NCBI GenBank assembly: GCA_009712185.1 | Contig: WASQ01000019.1 | Location: 1 to 47,702 of the forward strand | DNA from: Telmatospirillum sp. | GTDB taxonomy: Bacteria > Pseudomonadota > Alphaproteobacteria > Rhodospirillales > Magnetospirillaceae | DNA length: 47,702 nt | Reading direction: 5' to 3' | In this document: positions 1 to 8,531 of the stretch, in pieces | How positions within the stretch are numbered: position 1 is the stretch's first letter | Layout of the letters: each line of letters begins with the position of its first letter | Translations under genes and position numbers: made by a program | Notes under the pieces: model-generated | Told to the model about the DNA's origin: nothing | The model's input: only the letters and a program-made list of their open reading frames with translations | Databases searched by the model: none

Positions 1-365
1 GCTCCTGTTCCGGGGCATGCGGTGGAGGTGTCGGCGTCGATAACTGCGGGAATCGATGTGTTAATTATTCAGCATGTTATTACACAGCGTATTCATCGTG
101 TAAGGCTGTCTCTGGTTGTTATAATTTACCGGGATATACGTGTGATTGTCCTGTCATTCCATGGTCGAAAAATCCGTCACACCCAAGCGGTATACCTGCG
201 CCAGGAGGCAATTATAACCCCTGGTCACCAGTGCCCGCTGGCTGTTCGTTCGTGAGATCCATTTCTGGAACAGATTTTAACACCGGAGCGCAGTGTGGGC
301 CGACAGCTAATGCAGGAGGTCTTTCCTCTTGTCGAGCCACCACAAATGAATTCATCTGTCGATAA
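1..365 (+). CDS. Cysteine-rich protein, C-terminal 120 residues (cut by left edge)
   Basis: Reading from base 3 gives an open frame with no stop until TAA at 363-365. It has no start codon because the gene begins left of the window. The 120 visible residues hold 13 cysteines, in spacings such as CSGAC, CGNRC and CDC, plus many Gly, Pro, Ser and Asn. This suggests a disulfide-rich exported protein. The last residues are NEFICR. Its stop overlaps the next ATG by one base (TAATG), so the two genes are probably translationally coupled. Base composition is more AT-rich than most of the window. I do not recognise a family. A competing ATG frame at 22-255 exists but is shorter and has no protein-like pattern. 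That this frame is coding is inferred from its openness, composition and the coupled stop. Confidence 0.6.
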   Translation, partial: SCSGACGGGVGVDNCGNRCVNYSACYYTAYSSCKAVSGCYNLPGYTCDCPVIPWSKNPSHPSGIPAPGGNYNPWSPVPAGCSFVRSISGTDFNTGAQCGPTANAGGLSSCRATTNEFICR

Positions 366-2119
366 TGAATTATAAAAATATATTATATTTTATATTTATT
401 TTTACAGCATTAATGGTGATTTTTTATAGATTATTTATTTCATATGGGGAAGCGCAAATGTTTGCCAATTCAAATATTTTGAATTTCGTCAATTATCAAA
501 ATGTCGCTCGTCATGCCCAGGGCTGGTCCTCTAACCTCTGTGCTGAAGGCGTGCAAACCTCCGCTACAGTGAATAGTGTCATTGGCTGGCAGTCGGCGGC
601 GTTGCCTACCTCCAGCACCCCCTGGATGGGCGGCAACAACGTCGTGCTGCTGGACGGCACGCGCGCCAATTATGGCGTCCAGATCGATGGCACCGGCCAA
701 TTGATGATCAAGGACATCGGGGCTGGCGATATCAACAATGGTCAGAGCATCATCGTGACCGGGGCCAGCTATGCGATTTTCAATGGTGGCGCCACGGCCT
801 CGCCCGGCGTCTACAGCCAGATGATTATGATTCAGAAGGGTGACGACGCTACTCTGGCGCGGATGTATGAGTCTTCTTTCGGCCGCATGCCCGATCCGGT
901 GGGGTATGAAAGTTGGAAGGCGCAACTCGATTCCGGCCAGATGTCGCTCCAGAAGATCGGGCAGTCCTTCGTTCAGTCGTCGGAGTTCCAGAGCTTGTTT
1001 GGTGTGAACAGTTCGGACCAGCAGTTTGTCGACGCGCTTTACGTCAATGTCCTTGGTCGGGCTGCCGACAAGGCGGGGGAGGCCGGATACACAGCCTATC
1101 TGGGATCGATTGAGCCGATCATGGGAATGGCTGCGGCTCGCGCTTCCTTGTTGGTTGCCTTGGCGGGAAGCTCGGAAGAAATTAGCCATTCGTCGTCATG
1201 GCTGATCGATCCGACAAAAGGAGGATACGCTGATAACGCAGTGCTAATGCCTGCTCAAACCGTGTTGAACCAGGCTGGATCGACAATCAATCTGACTCTC
1301 GCCGCAGCTCCGGAAAATATAATATATTCACCCGATGCGGTCATTAACAGTTGGGGGCATGTTACTAGTGGGTCGGAAATTAATCCAGCAAACGGAAATA
1401 TTCCAGCATCTCTTATGACATATAATAGCAATCAAATAATAATTGCAGGTAATTCTATTCCAGATGTAACTGCTTATGGTTCGAATGTTACTATTTATGG
1501 CTCTTCGTTCAATGGCGGTGCTATTGTTGTAAATTCAACGAGTGATGAAATAATAGTAGGGTCAGGTGCGACATCAATCGGATTTTCTTCATATAATCAT
1601 GCAAATGATCGGCCGTTATCCATTGCGGGTTTTAAATTAAATCTTGATTCTTATAATAATATAATTTCTGATATAAGTGCATCTTCCTCTGGGTCGATGA
1701 CAAATAATTATGTGATTTTAAATGCCTCTGCTGGATCTCATTTTGTGGGGGCATCTTTGACGTTCAATACGAGCATGCTTAATGGTGGGGGGCATCCAAA
1801 TTATATCCTGGAATTAGGGGGGGTGGGGAGAGGGACGAGCGCTGAAGTTGCTCAAGCGATTAACACTGTTTATGTGTTGTCTCATAATGCATCTGAACAC
1901 TTCACCGTGATTGGGCAAGTTACGCAAACATCATCGATCGCTAATGCGGGAGATACAATTGTATATTCTTATTTTAATATCGGTTCGGGAGGTGTTTACC
2001 AAAATGCTGATCTATCAGGGACGGGGCTGGTGACTGCTTCTGACCTGACTCTTGAGGCCAAACTGGTCGGGGTTGCCACGGCGTCCCTGACGCATGCCAA
2101 TTTCGGGAGCGGTCTGTAA
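365..2119 (+). CDS. DUF4214-domain secreted protein, mosaic composition
   Basis: From the first ATG it is 584 residues. Residues 5-26 are hydrophobic (ILYFIFIFTALMVIF), a possible signal anchor. Residues 90-150 (VVLLDGTRANYGVQI onward) resemble the N-terminal part of spirillum DUF4214 proteins. Two DUF4214-like units follow at about 160-275 (FGRMPDPVGYESW; LYVNVLGRAADKAG). The rest is a Ser/Asn/Gly-rich beta-type region ending in a Gly/Ala/Leu tail, like type I secretion substrates. A second start at 458 (MFANSN) has a much better ribosome site, GGGGAAG at 446-452, and may be the native N-terminus of a leaderless type I substrate. The 365 start is kept because it overlaps the previous stop. 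DNA at about 500-1230 and 2000-2119 is GC-rich, while 365-470 and 1230-2000 are AT-rich. DUF4214 has no firm biochemical role, so function is unknown. Confidence 0.75.
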   Translation: MNYKNILYFIFIFTALMVIFYRLFISYGEAQMFANSNILNFVNYQNVARHAQGWSSNLCAEGVQTSATVNSVIGWQSAALPTSSTPWMGGNNVVLLDGTRANYGVQIDGTGQLMIKDIGAGDINNGQSIIVTGASYAIFNGGATASPGVYSQMIMIQKGDDATLARMYESSFGRMPDPVGYESWKAQLDSGQMSLQKIGQSFVQSSEFQSLFGVNSSDQQFVDALYVNVLGRAADKAGEAGYTAYLGSIEPIMGMAAARASLLVALAGSSEEISHSSSWLIDPTKGGYADNAVLMPAQTVLNQAGSTINLTLAAAPENIIYSPDAVINSWGHVTSGSEINPANGNIPASLMTYNSNQIIIAGNSIPDVTAYGSNVTIYGSSFNGGAIVVNSTSDEIIVGSGATSIGFSSYNHANDRPLSIAGFKLNLDSYNNIISDISASSSGSMTNNYVILNASAGSHFVGASLTFNTSMLNGGGHPNYILELGGVGRGTSAEVAQAINTVYVLSHNASEHFTVIGQVTQTSSIANAGDTIVYSYFNIGSGGVYQNADLSGTGLVTASDLTLEAKLVGVATASLTHANFGSGL

Positions 2120-2277
2120 CCGTTCTTTCCGATGGCCGCCGTTGAGCATCGGCGAAACCGGCACTTGGTCGGTGGTCCGGAAAGGACGGTCTGCGGTCAA
2201 ACATCTTGATCTGATGGGGGGTGCCCCTCACTTACGGAAGGGGGTATTTTCGCCCCTCCGATATAGTGGACCTTGCC

Positions 2278-3648
2278 ATGCCAGATCTCCCCAGAGCCTC
2301 CGATGTTTCCGATCCCCTGGACGCCGCCGACACGCTGGGCGGACGGGTAAAGCGTTACGCCCGGGTGGCGACGGCGGGCGGGGGGCTGGCCGCGCGGCTG
2401 GCGGGTGAGAAGGTCTTCGGCATCCGGGGTGATAATTCCCGCATGGCCTCGGATCTGCGGGTTGCGCTTGGTGGTTTGAAAGGCCCGCTGATGAAGGTCG
2501 CGCAGATCCTGTCCACGATTCCCGATGTGCTGCCGCCGGGATATGCCGAGGAACTGTCGCAGTTGCAGTCGAATGCGCCACAGATGGGGTGGCCGTTCGT
2601 GCGCCGGCGCATGGCGGCGGAACTGGGGCCTGACTGGCAAAGCCGCTTTGCCCATTTCGATCATGACGCCGCGGCCGCGGCCTCGCTGGGGCAGGTCCAT
2701 CGCGCCCGTACTCCGGATGGGCGCGATCTTGCCTGCAAGCTGCAATATCCCGATATGGCGTCGGCGGTCGAGGCGGATCTGAAACAGTTGAAGCTGATCT
2801 TCAGTCTGTATCGCAGTTATGACACGGCTCTCGATCCTTCCAATGCTCATGCCGAATTGTCCGAACGCCTGCGCGAGGAGGTCGACTATACGCGGGAGGC
2901 CGCGAATATGCGGCTTTATCGGCTGATGCTGGAAAAGGAGACGGAAATCCATGTGCCGGAGCCGGACACCGCGCTGTCGACCCGCCGGTTGCTGACCATG
3001 GACTGGCTGGATGGCGAGCCTCTGGTCCGGTTCGTGGAACAGCATCAGGAGGCTCGCAACCGTCTGGCCCACACCATGTTCCGCGCCTGGTATGTGCCGT
3101 TCTACGATTATGGTGTCATTCACGGAGACCCCCATCCCGGCAATTACACTGTGCGCGCCGATCTCGGCGTCAATCTTCTGGACTTCGGCTGTATCCGCGT
3201 ATTCCCGGCCAGCTTTGTCGGAGGTGTGATCGATCTTTACAACGCGTTGCAGAATGACGATCCCGACCTGGCTGTGTCCGCCTATGAAAGCTGGGGGTTC
3301 TCCAACCTGTCGCGCGACCTGATCGACGTGCTTAATCTCTGGGCGCGCTTCGTCTACGGTCCCCTGCTGGAGGACCGCAAGCGGCTGATCCAGGAGGGGG
3401 AGGGGGGTGGCTACGGCCGTTCCGTTGCCGAAAAAGTGCATGCGGAATTGCGCCGTGTCGGGGGTGTCGCACCCCCGCGTGAGTTTGTGCTGGTCGATCG
3501 GGCCGCTGTGGGGCTGGGATCGGTATTTCTCCGGCTGAAAGCGGAAATCAACTGGTACCAGCTTTTCCACGACCTGATTCGCGATTTCGACCGGGATGCC
3601 ATGCGGAACCGGCAGGCCCGGGCGCTGGCCCAGGCCGGGCTCGTCTGA
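2278..3648 (+). CDS. ABC1/UbiB-family atypical protein kinase
   Basis: A 456-residue protein of the ABC1 (ADCK/COQ8/UbiB) kinase-like family. Visible motifs in order are the KxGQ-region variant MKVAQILSTIPDVLPPGY, the Ala-rich loop AAAASLGQVHRA, the lysine in LACKLQYP, the catalytic loop HGDPHPGNY and the metal-binding LLDFGC. There is no C-terminal transmembrane pair as in E. coli UbiB, so it is more like the soluble alphaproteobacterial ABC1 proteins. Family members support ubiquinone synthesis or lipid homeostasis by ATP-dependent steps; which one applies here is not shown. ATG 2278 is preferred over the in-frame GTG at 2221 because the family region starts soon after MPDLPRASD and residues encoded by 2221-2277 look non-homologous. 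It stands alone, with 158 bases before it and a long gap after it. Confidence 0.88.
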   Translation: MPDLPRASDVSDPLDAADTLGGRVKRYARVATAGGGLAARLAGEKVFGIRGDNSRMASDLRVALGGLKGPLMKVAQILSTIPDVLPPGYAEELSQLQSNAPQMGWPFVRRRMAAELGPDWQSRFAHFDHDAAAAASLGQVHRARTPDGRDLACKLQYPDMASAVEADLKQLKLIFSLYRSYDTALDPSNAHAELSERLREEVDYTREAANMRLYRLMLEKETEIHVPEPDTALSTRRLLTMDWLDGEPLVRFVEQHQEARNRLAHTMFRAWYVPFYDYGVIHGDPHPGNYTVRADLGVNLLDFGCIRVFPASFVGGVIDLYNALQNDDPDLAVSAYESWGFSNLSRDLIDVLNLWARFVYGPLLEDRKRLIQEGEGGGYGRSVAEKVHAELRRVGGVAPPREFVLVDRAAVGLGSVFLRLKAEINWYQLFHDLIRDFDRDAMRNRQARALAQAGLV

Positions 3649-3871
3649 TCGCCGCTTCCCGCAGAATGGTGATCCGCCGGTGTGTGTGGTGAGGGGTATA
3701 TTTATCGATATATTACTTATTGCAACCCGCCGGGCGGTTCAGTAGAAATGACTGAAGCGGTCCGATGGCGCAGAGCCGGCCGGGCAGGCCCCGGGGCATC
3801 GGGTGGGCCCTGTCTGACCGGATGACCTTATGCCGCCCGGGCGGAGGCCGCCGGCCTCCCGGGTTTCTTCG

Positions 3872-3915
3872 CCGGCTTCGCGGTGTCCGCGCCCGGGCGT
3901 TCACCGCGAAGCCGG
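3872..3915. repeat. 14-bp perfect inverted repeat
   Basis: CCGGCTTCGCGGTG (3872-3885) is the exact reverse complement of CACCGCGAAGCCGG (3902-3915). The 16-base spacer contains CGCCCGGGCG, itself a palindrome. It can form a strong hairpin on either strand and overlaps a dispersed repeat copy. Confidence 0.8.
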
Positions 3916-3933
3916 TGGCTCCATCCCGATGCC
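3905..3933 (+). repeat. Dispersed 29-base repeat, copy 1
   Basis: The 29 bases from 3905 match 28518-28546 at 27 positions. The core is CGAAGCCGRTGGYTCCATC followed by CCGATGCC. Both copies are intergenic and in the same orientation. Confidence 0.75.
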
Positions 3934-4501
3934 TTTTTTCGCGCTTTTGCCCGAAGGCCTGGTGCGCAGGACAGGCGAGGGGCGACATTGCCGATTTGAT
4001 CGTGTATCGTTGGGCATAATTCCGAGTGATTGAAACGATCCAGGTGGCACAACCAGGGCGGTACCCCGAGGGGCGGGTTTCCGTCCGGATTTTCGTGTGG
4101 ATTTCCGGGGTGGAGGGACGGTGTTGCCGTTCAATCGCCGATGTCAAAACCGGGGGTTCGTCACGGTCGCGTCGCTCCAGGGCGCGCATCTGCACGGGAG
4201 AACCATGCCTTGTCGCCGTTGCCGACAATAACCGGATGGGACAGCCGGGCGATTCCCGGACAGGACCGCTTATCCGGCCAGCGCCATTTCCGAGAGATTT
4301 GCTTATCAAATGGCCAGCGTGAAAGCCGCGTGGCGCCTCGCTTTTCTAAAGTCATAATTTTTTTGTGGATTTAGTTTGGCCGATCTGGTACGCAACTGAA
4401 ATTAGTAGCGGGTGGAATGCCCCTGCTGCTCTGTTCCGCCCGCACGCGGGACCGGTTCCGTCCGTCGGGACGGGACGGATCATTCCTCACCGGAGACGTT
4501 C

Positions 4502-5161
4502 ATGCCCAGCCCTGCCGTCACCATTCAATCCGCCAAAGGCACCCGGAAGTTGTCTGCCTACCTTGACTGGTTGCAGATGCTTTCTGGGGCGGCGCTTATC
4601 ATTTTCATGTGGACCCACCTCTGTCTGGTGTCCAGCGTCATCATCAGCCCGTCTGTGATGAATGCGATCGCGTGGTTCTTTGAGGTGACCGGCCTCGTCT
4701 ATCTGGTCGGTCCCGGGATTTTCCTGGTGTTTCTCACCCACTTCGTCCTTGCGGCGCGCAAGATACCGTTTGTGACGCGCCAGCAGACGGCGATGTGGGA
4801 CAATGCCAAACGGATGCATCACCAGGATACCTGGCTCTGGCTTGTCCAGGCCGGGACCGCGATGGTTATTCTGATCATGGGCGCGGCCCATATGTGGGTG
4901 GTTCTGACCGATCTTCCCATCACCGCGGCCAAGAGCGCTGCGCGTATTCAGGGCGGCGCCTGGCTGGTGTTCTACCTGGTCCTGTTGCCGATGGTCGAGT
5001 TGCATGTCGGGATCGGCTTCTACCGCATCGCAGTGAAGTGGGGATTCCTCAAGCGGTCGACCCGCAAGGGGTTCCATGCCAAGGAGAATATGCTGACGAT
5101 CATCCTGATCGGGATCGGCGTTGTGACCCTGTTGCGCTTCCTGTTCCTCCCCATCCACTAA
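4502..5161 (+). CDS. frdC: Fumarate reductase di-heme cytochrome b subunit
   Basis: The 219-residue membrane anchor of quinol:fumarate reductase carries quinone chemistry and two hemes b. It has five hydrophobic helices. His39, His80, His130 and His168 sit at the spacing of the four heme ligands in Wolinella succinogenes FrdC (44, 93, 143, 182). Glu61 (WFFEVTG) and Glu166 (VELHVG) fall where Wolinella has Glu66 (quinol site) and Glu180 (E-pathway), by the same offsets. ATG 4502 is chosen because GGAGA lies 5 bases upstream and the longer frame only adds a Cys/Pro-rich stretch. It is first in frdCAB, 10 bases before frdA. The single five-helix subunit is the epsilonproteobacterial type, not the E. 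coli FrdC+FrdD pair. Whether it uses menaquinone or rhodoquinone is not shown. Confidence 0.93.
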   Translation: MPSPAVTIQSAKGTRKLSAYLDWLQMLSGAALIIFMWTHLCLVSSVIISPSVMNAIAWFFEVTGLVYLVGPGIFLVFLTHFVLAARKIPFVTRQQTAMWDNAKRMHHQDTWLWLVQAGTAMVILIMGAAHMWVVLTDLPITAAKSAARIQGGAWLVFYLVLLPMVELHVGIGFYRIAVKWGFLKRSTRKGFHAKENMLTIILIGIGVVTLLRFLFLPIH

Positions 5162-5171
5162 GGACACGATC

Positions 5172-7025
5172 ATGCAGATCTTCCAAACCGACCTCCTGTG
5201 CATCGGGGCGGGCCTGGCGGGCGAGCGCGTTGCCATCGAAGCGGCGGGCAGCGGCTTCTCGGTGGTGTGCCTGTCGCTGGTTCCCGCCCGGCGGTCCCAT
5301 TCCTCGGCGGCGCAGGGCGGCATGCAGGCGGCCCTTGGCAATTCGGCGATGGGCGAGGGCGATTGCCCGGACGTTCATTTCGCGGATACGGTCAAAGGCT
5401 CCGACTGGGGCTGTGACCAGGAAGTGGCCCGGATTTTCGTCGAAAATGCGCCGATCGCGATGCGCCAGATGGCGTTCTGGGGCGTTCCCTGGAACCGCGT
5501 CGTTCCCGGCGAACAGACCTATTACAAGGGTGGCAAGCCCTTTACCGCGGTCGAAAAGAAAGAGAACGAGGGGCTGATCCATTCGCGCTCGTTCGGCGGC
5601 ACCGCGAAGTGGCGCACCTGCTATACCTCGGACGGCACCGGCCATTCGGTCCTGTTCGCGCTCGACAATGTGGCGGCGCAGCGGGGGGTTCAGGTTCACG
5701 ACAAGACCGAGGTGATTTCGCTGATCCATGACGGCGAAAGCTGCATGGGCGCGATCGTGCGCTGTCTCAAGACCGGCGAACTGCGGGCTTATCTGGCGCG
5801 CGCCACCCTGATCGCCAGCGGCGGGTTCGGACGCATCTATCGCGCGTCGACCAATGCCGTGATCAATGACGGCGGCGCCCATATCGCGGCGCTGGATACC
5901 GGTGTGGTTCCGATCGGCAACCCCGAGGCCATCCAGTTCCACCCCACGGGCATCGTCCCCAGCGATATTCTGGTGACCGAAGGTTGCCGCGGTGACGGCG
6001 GCACGCTGCTGGACGTCAATCAGTACCGCTTCATGCCGGACTATGAGCCGGAAAAGGCGGAACTGGCGTCGCGCGACGTGGTGTCGCGCCGCATGACGGA
6101 GCATATGCGCAAGGGTCTTGGCGTGAAGAGCGCCTATGGCGACCATCTGTGGCTGGACATCCGGCATCTCGGCGCCCACCACATCAATACCAACCTGCGC
6201 GAGGTGAAGGAGATCTGCGAGAACTTCCTCGGGGTCGATCCGATCTCCCAGTTGATCCCGGTGCGTCCGACACAGCACTATTGCATGGCGGGCGTCCGGA
6301 CCAATAAGGACGGCGCCGTCTATGGCCTGAAGGGCCTGTTCTCGGCGGGCGAGGCGGCCTGCTGGGATATGCACGGGTTCAACCGCCTGGGCGGCAATTC
6401 GCTGTCCGAGACGGTGGTGGCCGGCATGGTCGTCGGTGCCAAGGTGGTGGAGTATCTGAAGGGCGACGACACCACGATCAAGATGAGCGCCGTGCGCGAC
6501 GCCTACGCGAAGCAGCAGCAGCGGATCCGGGACCTGATCTCCGGCACCCACGGCCGCGAGAATGTCTTCGCGCTGCGCGAGGCCATGCATGACGCGTTGA
6601 TCAAGGGCGCGGGCATCTTCCGCAACGGCCAGGATCTGACCGCGGCGGTGGAAAGCCTGAAGGAGACGCTGGCGCGGGCGCGTCGCGCCGGTCTGGCCTC
6701 CAACGGCGTCGGCGCCAATCCCGAACTGGCCCTGGCGCTGAAGATCGAAGGCATGGTCAAGCTGGCGTTGTGCGTGACCCAGGGCGCCCTGATGCGGACC
6801 GAATCCCGCGGCGCCCATACCCGCGAGGACTATCCGGACCGCAACGATCGCGACTGGCTGAACCGGACCCTGGCCTATTGGGTCAAGGACGGCGATGACC
6901 TGCCGACGCTGAGATATGAGGCGGCGACGCCCAGCTTCGAACTGCCCCCGGGCGAACGCGGCTACGGCGGCGGCAAGATCATCCCGATGGACACCCCGCC
7001 CAAAACGGGCAAGAAAAGCGCCTAG
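5172..7025 (+). CDS. frdA: Fumarate reductase flavoprotein subunit
   Basis: The catalytic subunit, 617 residues, reduces fumarate to succinate at FAD. The N-terminal dinucleotide fold is GAGLAGERVAIEAA. His43 in RSHSSAAQGG matches the histidyl-FAD linkage of the family and has the same number as in Wolinella FrdA. Active-site segments are HPTGIVPSD, EGCRGDGG, HYCMAGVRTN and FNRLGGNSLSE. The C-terminal capping part is complete. AAGGA lies 7 bases before ATG. Gaps of 10 and 18 bases to frdC and frdB indicate one operon. The HYCMAGVRTN and RLGGNSL segments fit quinol:fumarate reductase. A pure succinate dehydrogenase role cannot be excluded from sequence, but the frdCAB order and the FrdC type favour fumarate reductase. 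Confidence 0.95.
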   Translation: MQIFQTDLLCIGAGLAGERVAIEAAGSGFSVVCLSLVPARRSHSSAAQGGMQAALGNSAMGEGDCPDVHFADTVKGSDWGCDQEVARIFVENAPIAMRQMAFWGVPWNRVVPGEQTYYKGGKPFTAVEKKENEGLIHSRSFGGTAKWRTCYTSDGTGHSVLFALDNVAAQRGVQVHDKTEVISLIHDGESCMGAIVRCLKTGELRAYLARATLIASGGFGRIYRASTNAVINDGGAHIAALDTGVVPIGNPEAIQFHPTGIVPSDILVTEGCRGDGGTLLDVNQYRFMPDYEPEKAELASRDVVSRRMTEHMRKGLGVKSAYGDHLWLDIRHLGAHHINTNLREVKEICENFLGVDPISQLIPVRPTQHYCMAGVRTNKDGAVYGLKGLFSAGEAACWDMHGFNRLGGNSLSETVVAGMVVGAKVVEYLKGDDTTIKMSAVRDAYAKQQQRIRDLISGTHGRENVFALREAMHDALIKGAGIFRNGQDLTAAVESLKETLARARRAGLASNGVGANPELALALKIEGMVKLALCVTQGALMRTESRGAHTREDYPDRNDRDWLNRTLAYWVKDGDDLPTLRYEAATPSFELPPGERGYGGGKIIPMDTPPKTGKKSA

Positions 7026-7043
7026 TGGAGCGAGGACCTGATC

Positions 7044-7799
7044 ATGTCAAGAACGCTTACGCTGAACGTCTTCCGCTACAACCCCCAGGATCCGGACTCC
7101 AAGCCCCATATGGAGCCCTTCATCCTGGAGGAAACCGAGTCGATGACCCTGTTCATCGCGCTCAACAAGATCCGCAATGAGCAGGATCCGTCGCTGCAGT
7201 TCGACTTCTGCTGCCGCGCCGGCATCTGTGGCGCCTGCGCCATGGTGATCAACGGCCGGCCGGGCCTTGCCTGCCGGACCAAGACCCGGGACCTTCCGAC
7301 CGAGATCACGCTGCTGCCGTTGCCGGTGTTCAAACTGGTTGCCGACCTGTCGGTCGACACCGGAACATGGTTCCGCCAGATGTACCAGAAGGTGGAATCG
7401 TGGATCCACACGGACAAGGAATTCGATCCGCATGCCCAGGAGGAGCGGATGGACAATGCCCTGGCCGAGGAGATCTACGAGCTCGACCGGTGTATCGAAT
7501 GCGGGTGCTGCGTGGCCGCCTGCGGCACGGCGATCATGCGGGAGGACTTCCTGGGGGCGGTGGCGCTGAACCGTATCGCCCGGTTCATGATCGATCCGCG
7601 TGATGAACGCAGCGTCGACGAATATTTCGACGTGGTCGGCACGGACGAGGGCATCTTCGGCTGCATGGGCCTGCTGGGTTGCGAAGATGTGTGCCCGAAG
7701 CAGATCCCGTTGCAGGAGCAACTGGGCAAGCTCCGGCGCAAGATGGCGCTCGCCGCCGTCAACTCCAAGCTGCCGAAATTCCTGAAGGCGCCGAAGTAA
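7044..7799 (+). CDS. frdB: Fumarate reductase iron-sulfur subunit
   Basis: The 251-residue electron-transfer subunit links the FrdC hemes to the FrdA flavin. The N-terminal ferredoxin domain has the [2Fe-2S] motif CCRAGICGACAM plus a later Cys in GLACRT. The C-terminal domain has CIECGCCVAAC and CMGLLGCEDVCPKQ, giving the [4Fe-4S] and [3Fe-4S] ligands. All expected cysteines are present. It ends the operon and is followed 22 bases later by a strong hairpin. Start ATG 7044 is supported by GAGCGAGGA upstream. Confidence 0.95.
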   Translation: MSRTLTLNVFRYNPQDPDSKPHMEPFILEETESMTLFIALNKIRNEQDPSLQFDFCCRAGICGACAMVINGRPGLACRTKTRDLPTEITLLPLPVFKLVADLSVDTGTWFRQMYQKVESWIHTDKEFDPHAQEERMDNALAEEIYELDRCIECGCCVAACGTAIMREDFLGAVALNRIARFMIDPRDERSVDEYFDVVGTDEGIFGCMGLLGCEDVCPKQIPLQEQLGKLRRKMALAAVNSKLPKFLKAPK

Positions 7800-7821
7800 A
7801 CCTTCGTCACCGCAGGGGAAA

Positions 7822-7860
7822 GGAAAGGGGCCCGGCCGCCAATTGCGGTCGGGCCTTTCC
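7822..7860 (+). terminator. Hairpin terminator after frdCAB
   Basis: GGAAAGG-gg-CCCGgCCGC, then a short loop, then GCGGtCGGGCCTTTCC, forms a long GC stem with one bulge and one mismatch. There is no clear T-run after it, so termination may be weak or Rho-assisted. Confidence 0.6.
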
Positions 7861-7922
7861 ATTATCCCGTTGCGGATAAGACCGGATCCCGATGCGGATA
7901 GGACCACGCAAGGGGTCGGCGG

Positions 7923-7980
7923 GCGGATAGCGGGCGAGGGCCCGCCAACTAGCGGATAGCGGGCGATGGCCCGCCAACTA
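7923..7980. repeat. Tandem pair of 29-base hairpin repeats
   Basis: Two head-to-tail copies (7923-7951 and 7952-7980) differ at one base. Each contains GCGGGC-gag/gat-GGCCCGC, able to fold as a hairpin. A third, shorter copy lies at 28327-28348. The rest of 7861-8126 shows no gene or other site. Confidence 0.85.
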
Positions 7981-8126
7981 TTTGAATTATGGCGGAAATC
8001 TAACCAATGGTGACGGTGCCTTCGGTCAGATTTTCATCGCGGGGGGCGGGGAAAAGCGCCTGGGCCGACCGAGGGCGTCGGCGGCCGTGTTCGGTCACTG
8101 GGGCAGGGTGATGCGGTCGCACCGGG

Positions 8127-8531
8127 TCACGGCGCCGGCCTGCCCCGTCCGGACAGGCATCGTTCCAGCAGGTCGAACACTTTCTGAGTATCGACCGGTT
8201 TGGTGACATGGCCGTCCATTCCGGCGGCCAGACATCGCCCCTCATCATGTTCGGCGGAACCGGCCGTCATCGCGATGATGGGCAGCAGACCTCTGGCTCC
8301 GGCCAGCGACCGGATCGCCCGCGTGGCCTCCAGCCCGTCCATCTCCGGCATCTGAATATCCATCAGGACGGCATCGAAGCTTCCTTCCGCCACCGCCTCG
8401 AAAGCCGCCTTGCCGTCACCCACGACCGTCACCTGATGGCCGAATCGCGTCAGCAGGGCCTGCGCGACCTTCTGGCTGATCAGATTGTCCTCGGCCAGCA
8501 GGATCCGCAAAGGCGGCAGGGTGGACGCCAT
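8127..8531 (-). CDS. Single-domain response regulator (CheY-like receiver)
   Basis: A 134-residue receiver domain with no output domain. Acidic pocket residues are Glu14/Asp15 (LLAEDN), the phospho-acceptor is Asp58 (VLMDIQMPEMDG), the switch Thr is Thr89 (MTA) and the conserved Lys is Lys111 (TKP). The NxxSQKVA and MPEMDG patterns resemble receivers of hybrid kinases, so it may be a shuttle between phosphorelay proteins. The start at 8531 (MASTLPPL) is chosen because GGAG lies 6 bases upstream. The longer frame would need TTG at 8582 without a good ribosome site. No kinase is adjacent. Two CCTTAAGG palindromes lie upstream. Confidence 0.9.
   Translation of the reverse strand: MASTLPPLRILLAEDNLISQKVAQALLTRFGHQVTVVGDGKAAFEAVAEGSFDAVLMDIQMPEMDGLEATRAIRSLAGARGLLPIIAMTAGSAEHDEGRCLAAGMDGHVTKPVDTQKVFDLLERCLSGRGRPAP

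Larger units (their letters stand above)
3649..4501. other. 853-base gene-free stretch with palindromes
   Basis: All six frames give only Arg/Pro-rich shadow peptides, so I call no gene. It holds a hairpin GGAGGCC-gcc-GGCCTCC near 3843-3859, the 14-bp inverted repeat at 3872-3915 and a dispersed repeat copy at 3905-3933. The last 160 bases turn AT-rich (TCATAATTTTTTTG near 4350) and probably contain the frd promoter. No clear -35/-10 pair or FNR box was found. Confidence 0.5.

Noticed and set aside
22-255. 77-residue ATG frame at the left edge
   Set aside because: Base 3 frame on the same strand stays open to 365, is Cys-rich and couples to the next gene; the 77-residue frame has no such support.
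2197-3570. 457-residue minus-strand frame over the ABC1 kinase gene
   Set aside because: Shadow of a well-supported gene; no motif or ribosome site.
3713-4309. 198-residue minus-strand frame in the 853-base gap
   Set aside because: Composition is Arg/Pro/Ser with no pattern, it runs through palindromic repeats, and it has no ribosome site.
4296-4320. Possible FNR box upstream of frdC (TTTGCTTATCAAA)
   Set aside because: Only the ATCAA half matches; the left half fits the TTGAT consensus at one position of five.
7923-7980. Tandem 29-base repeats as a CRISPR array
   Set aside because: There are only two copies with no spacer between them and no cas gene nearby.
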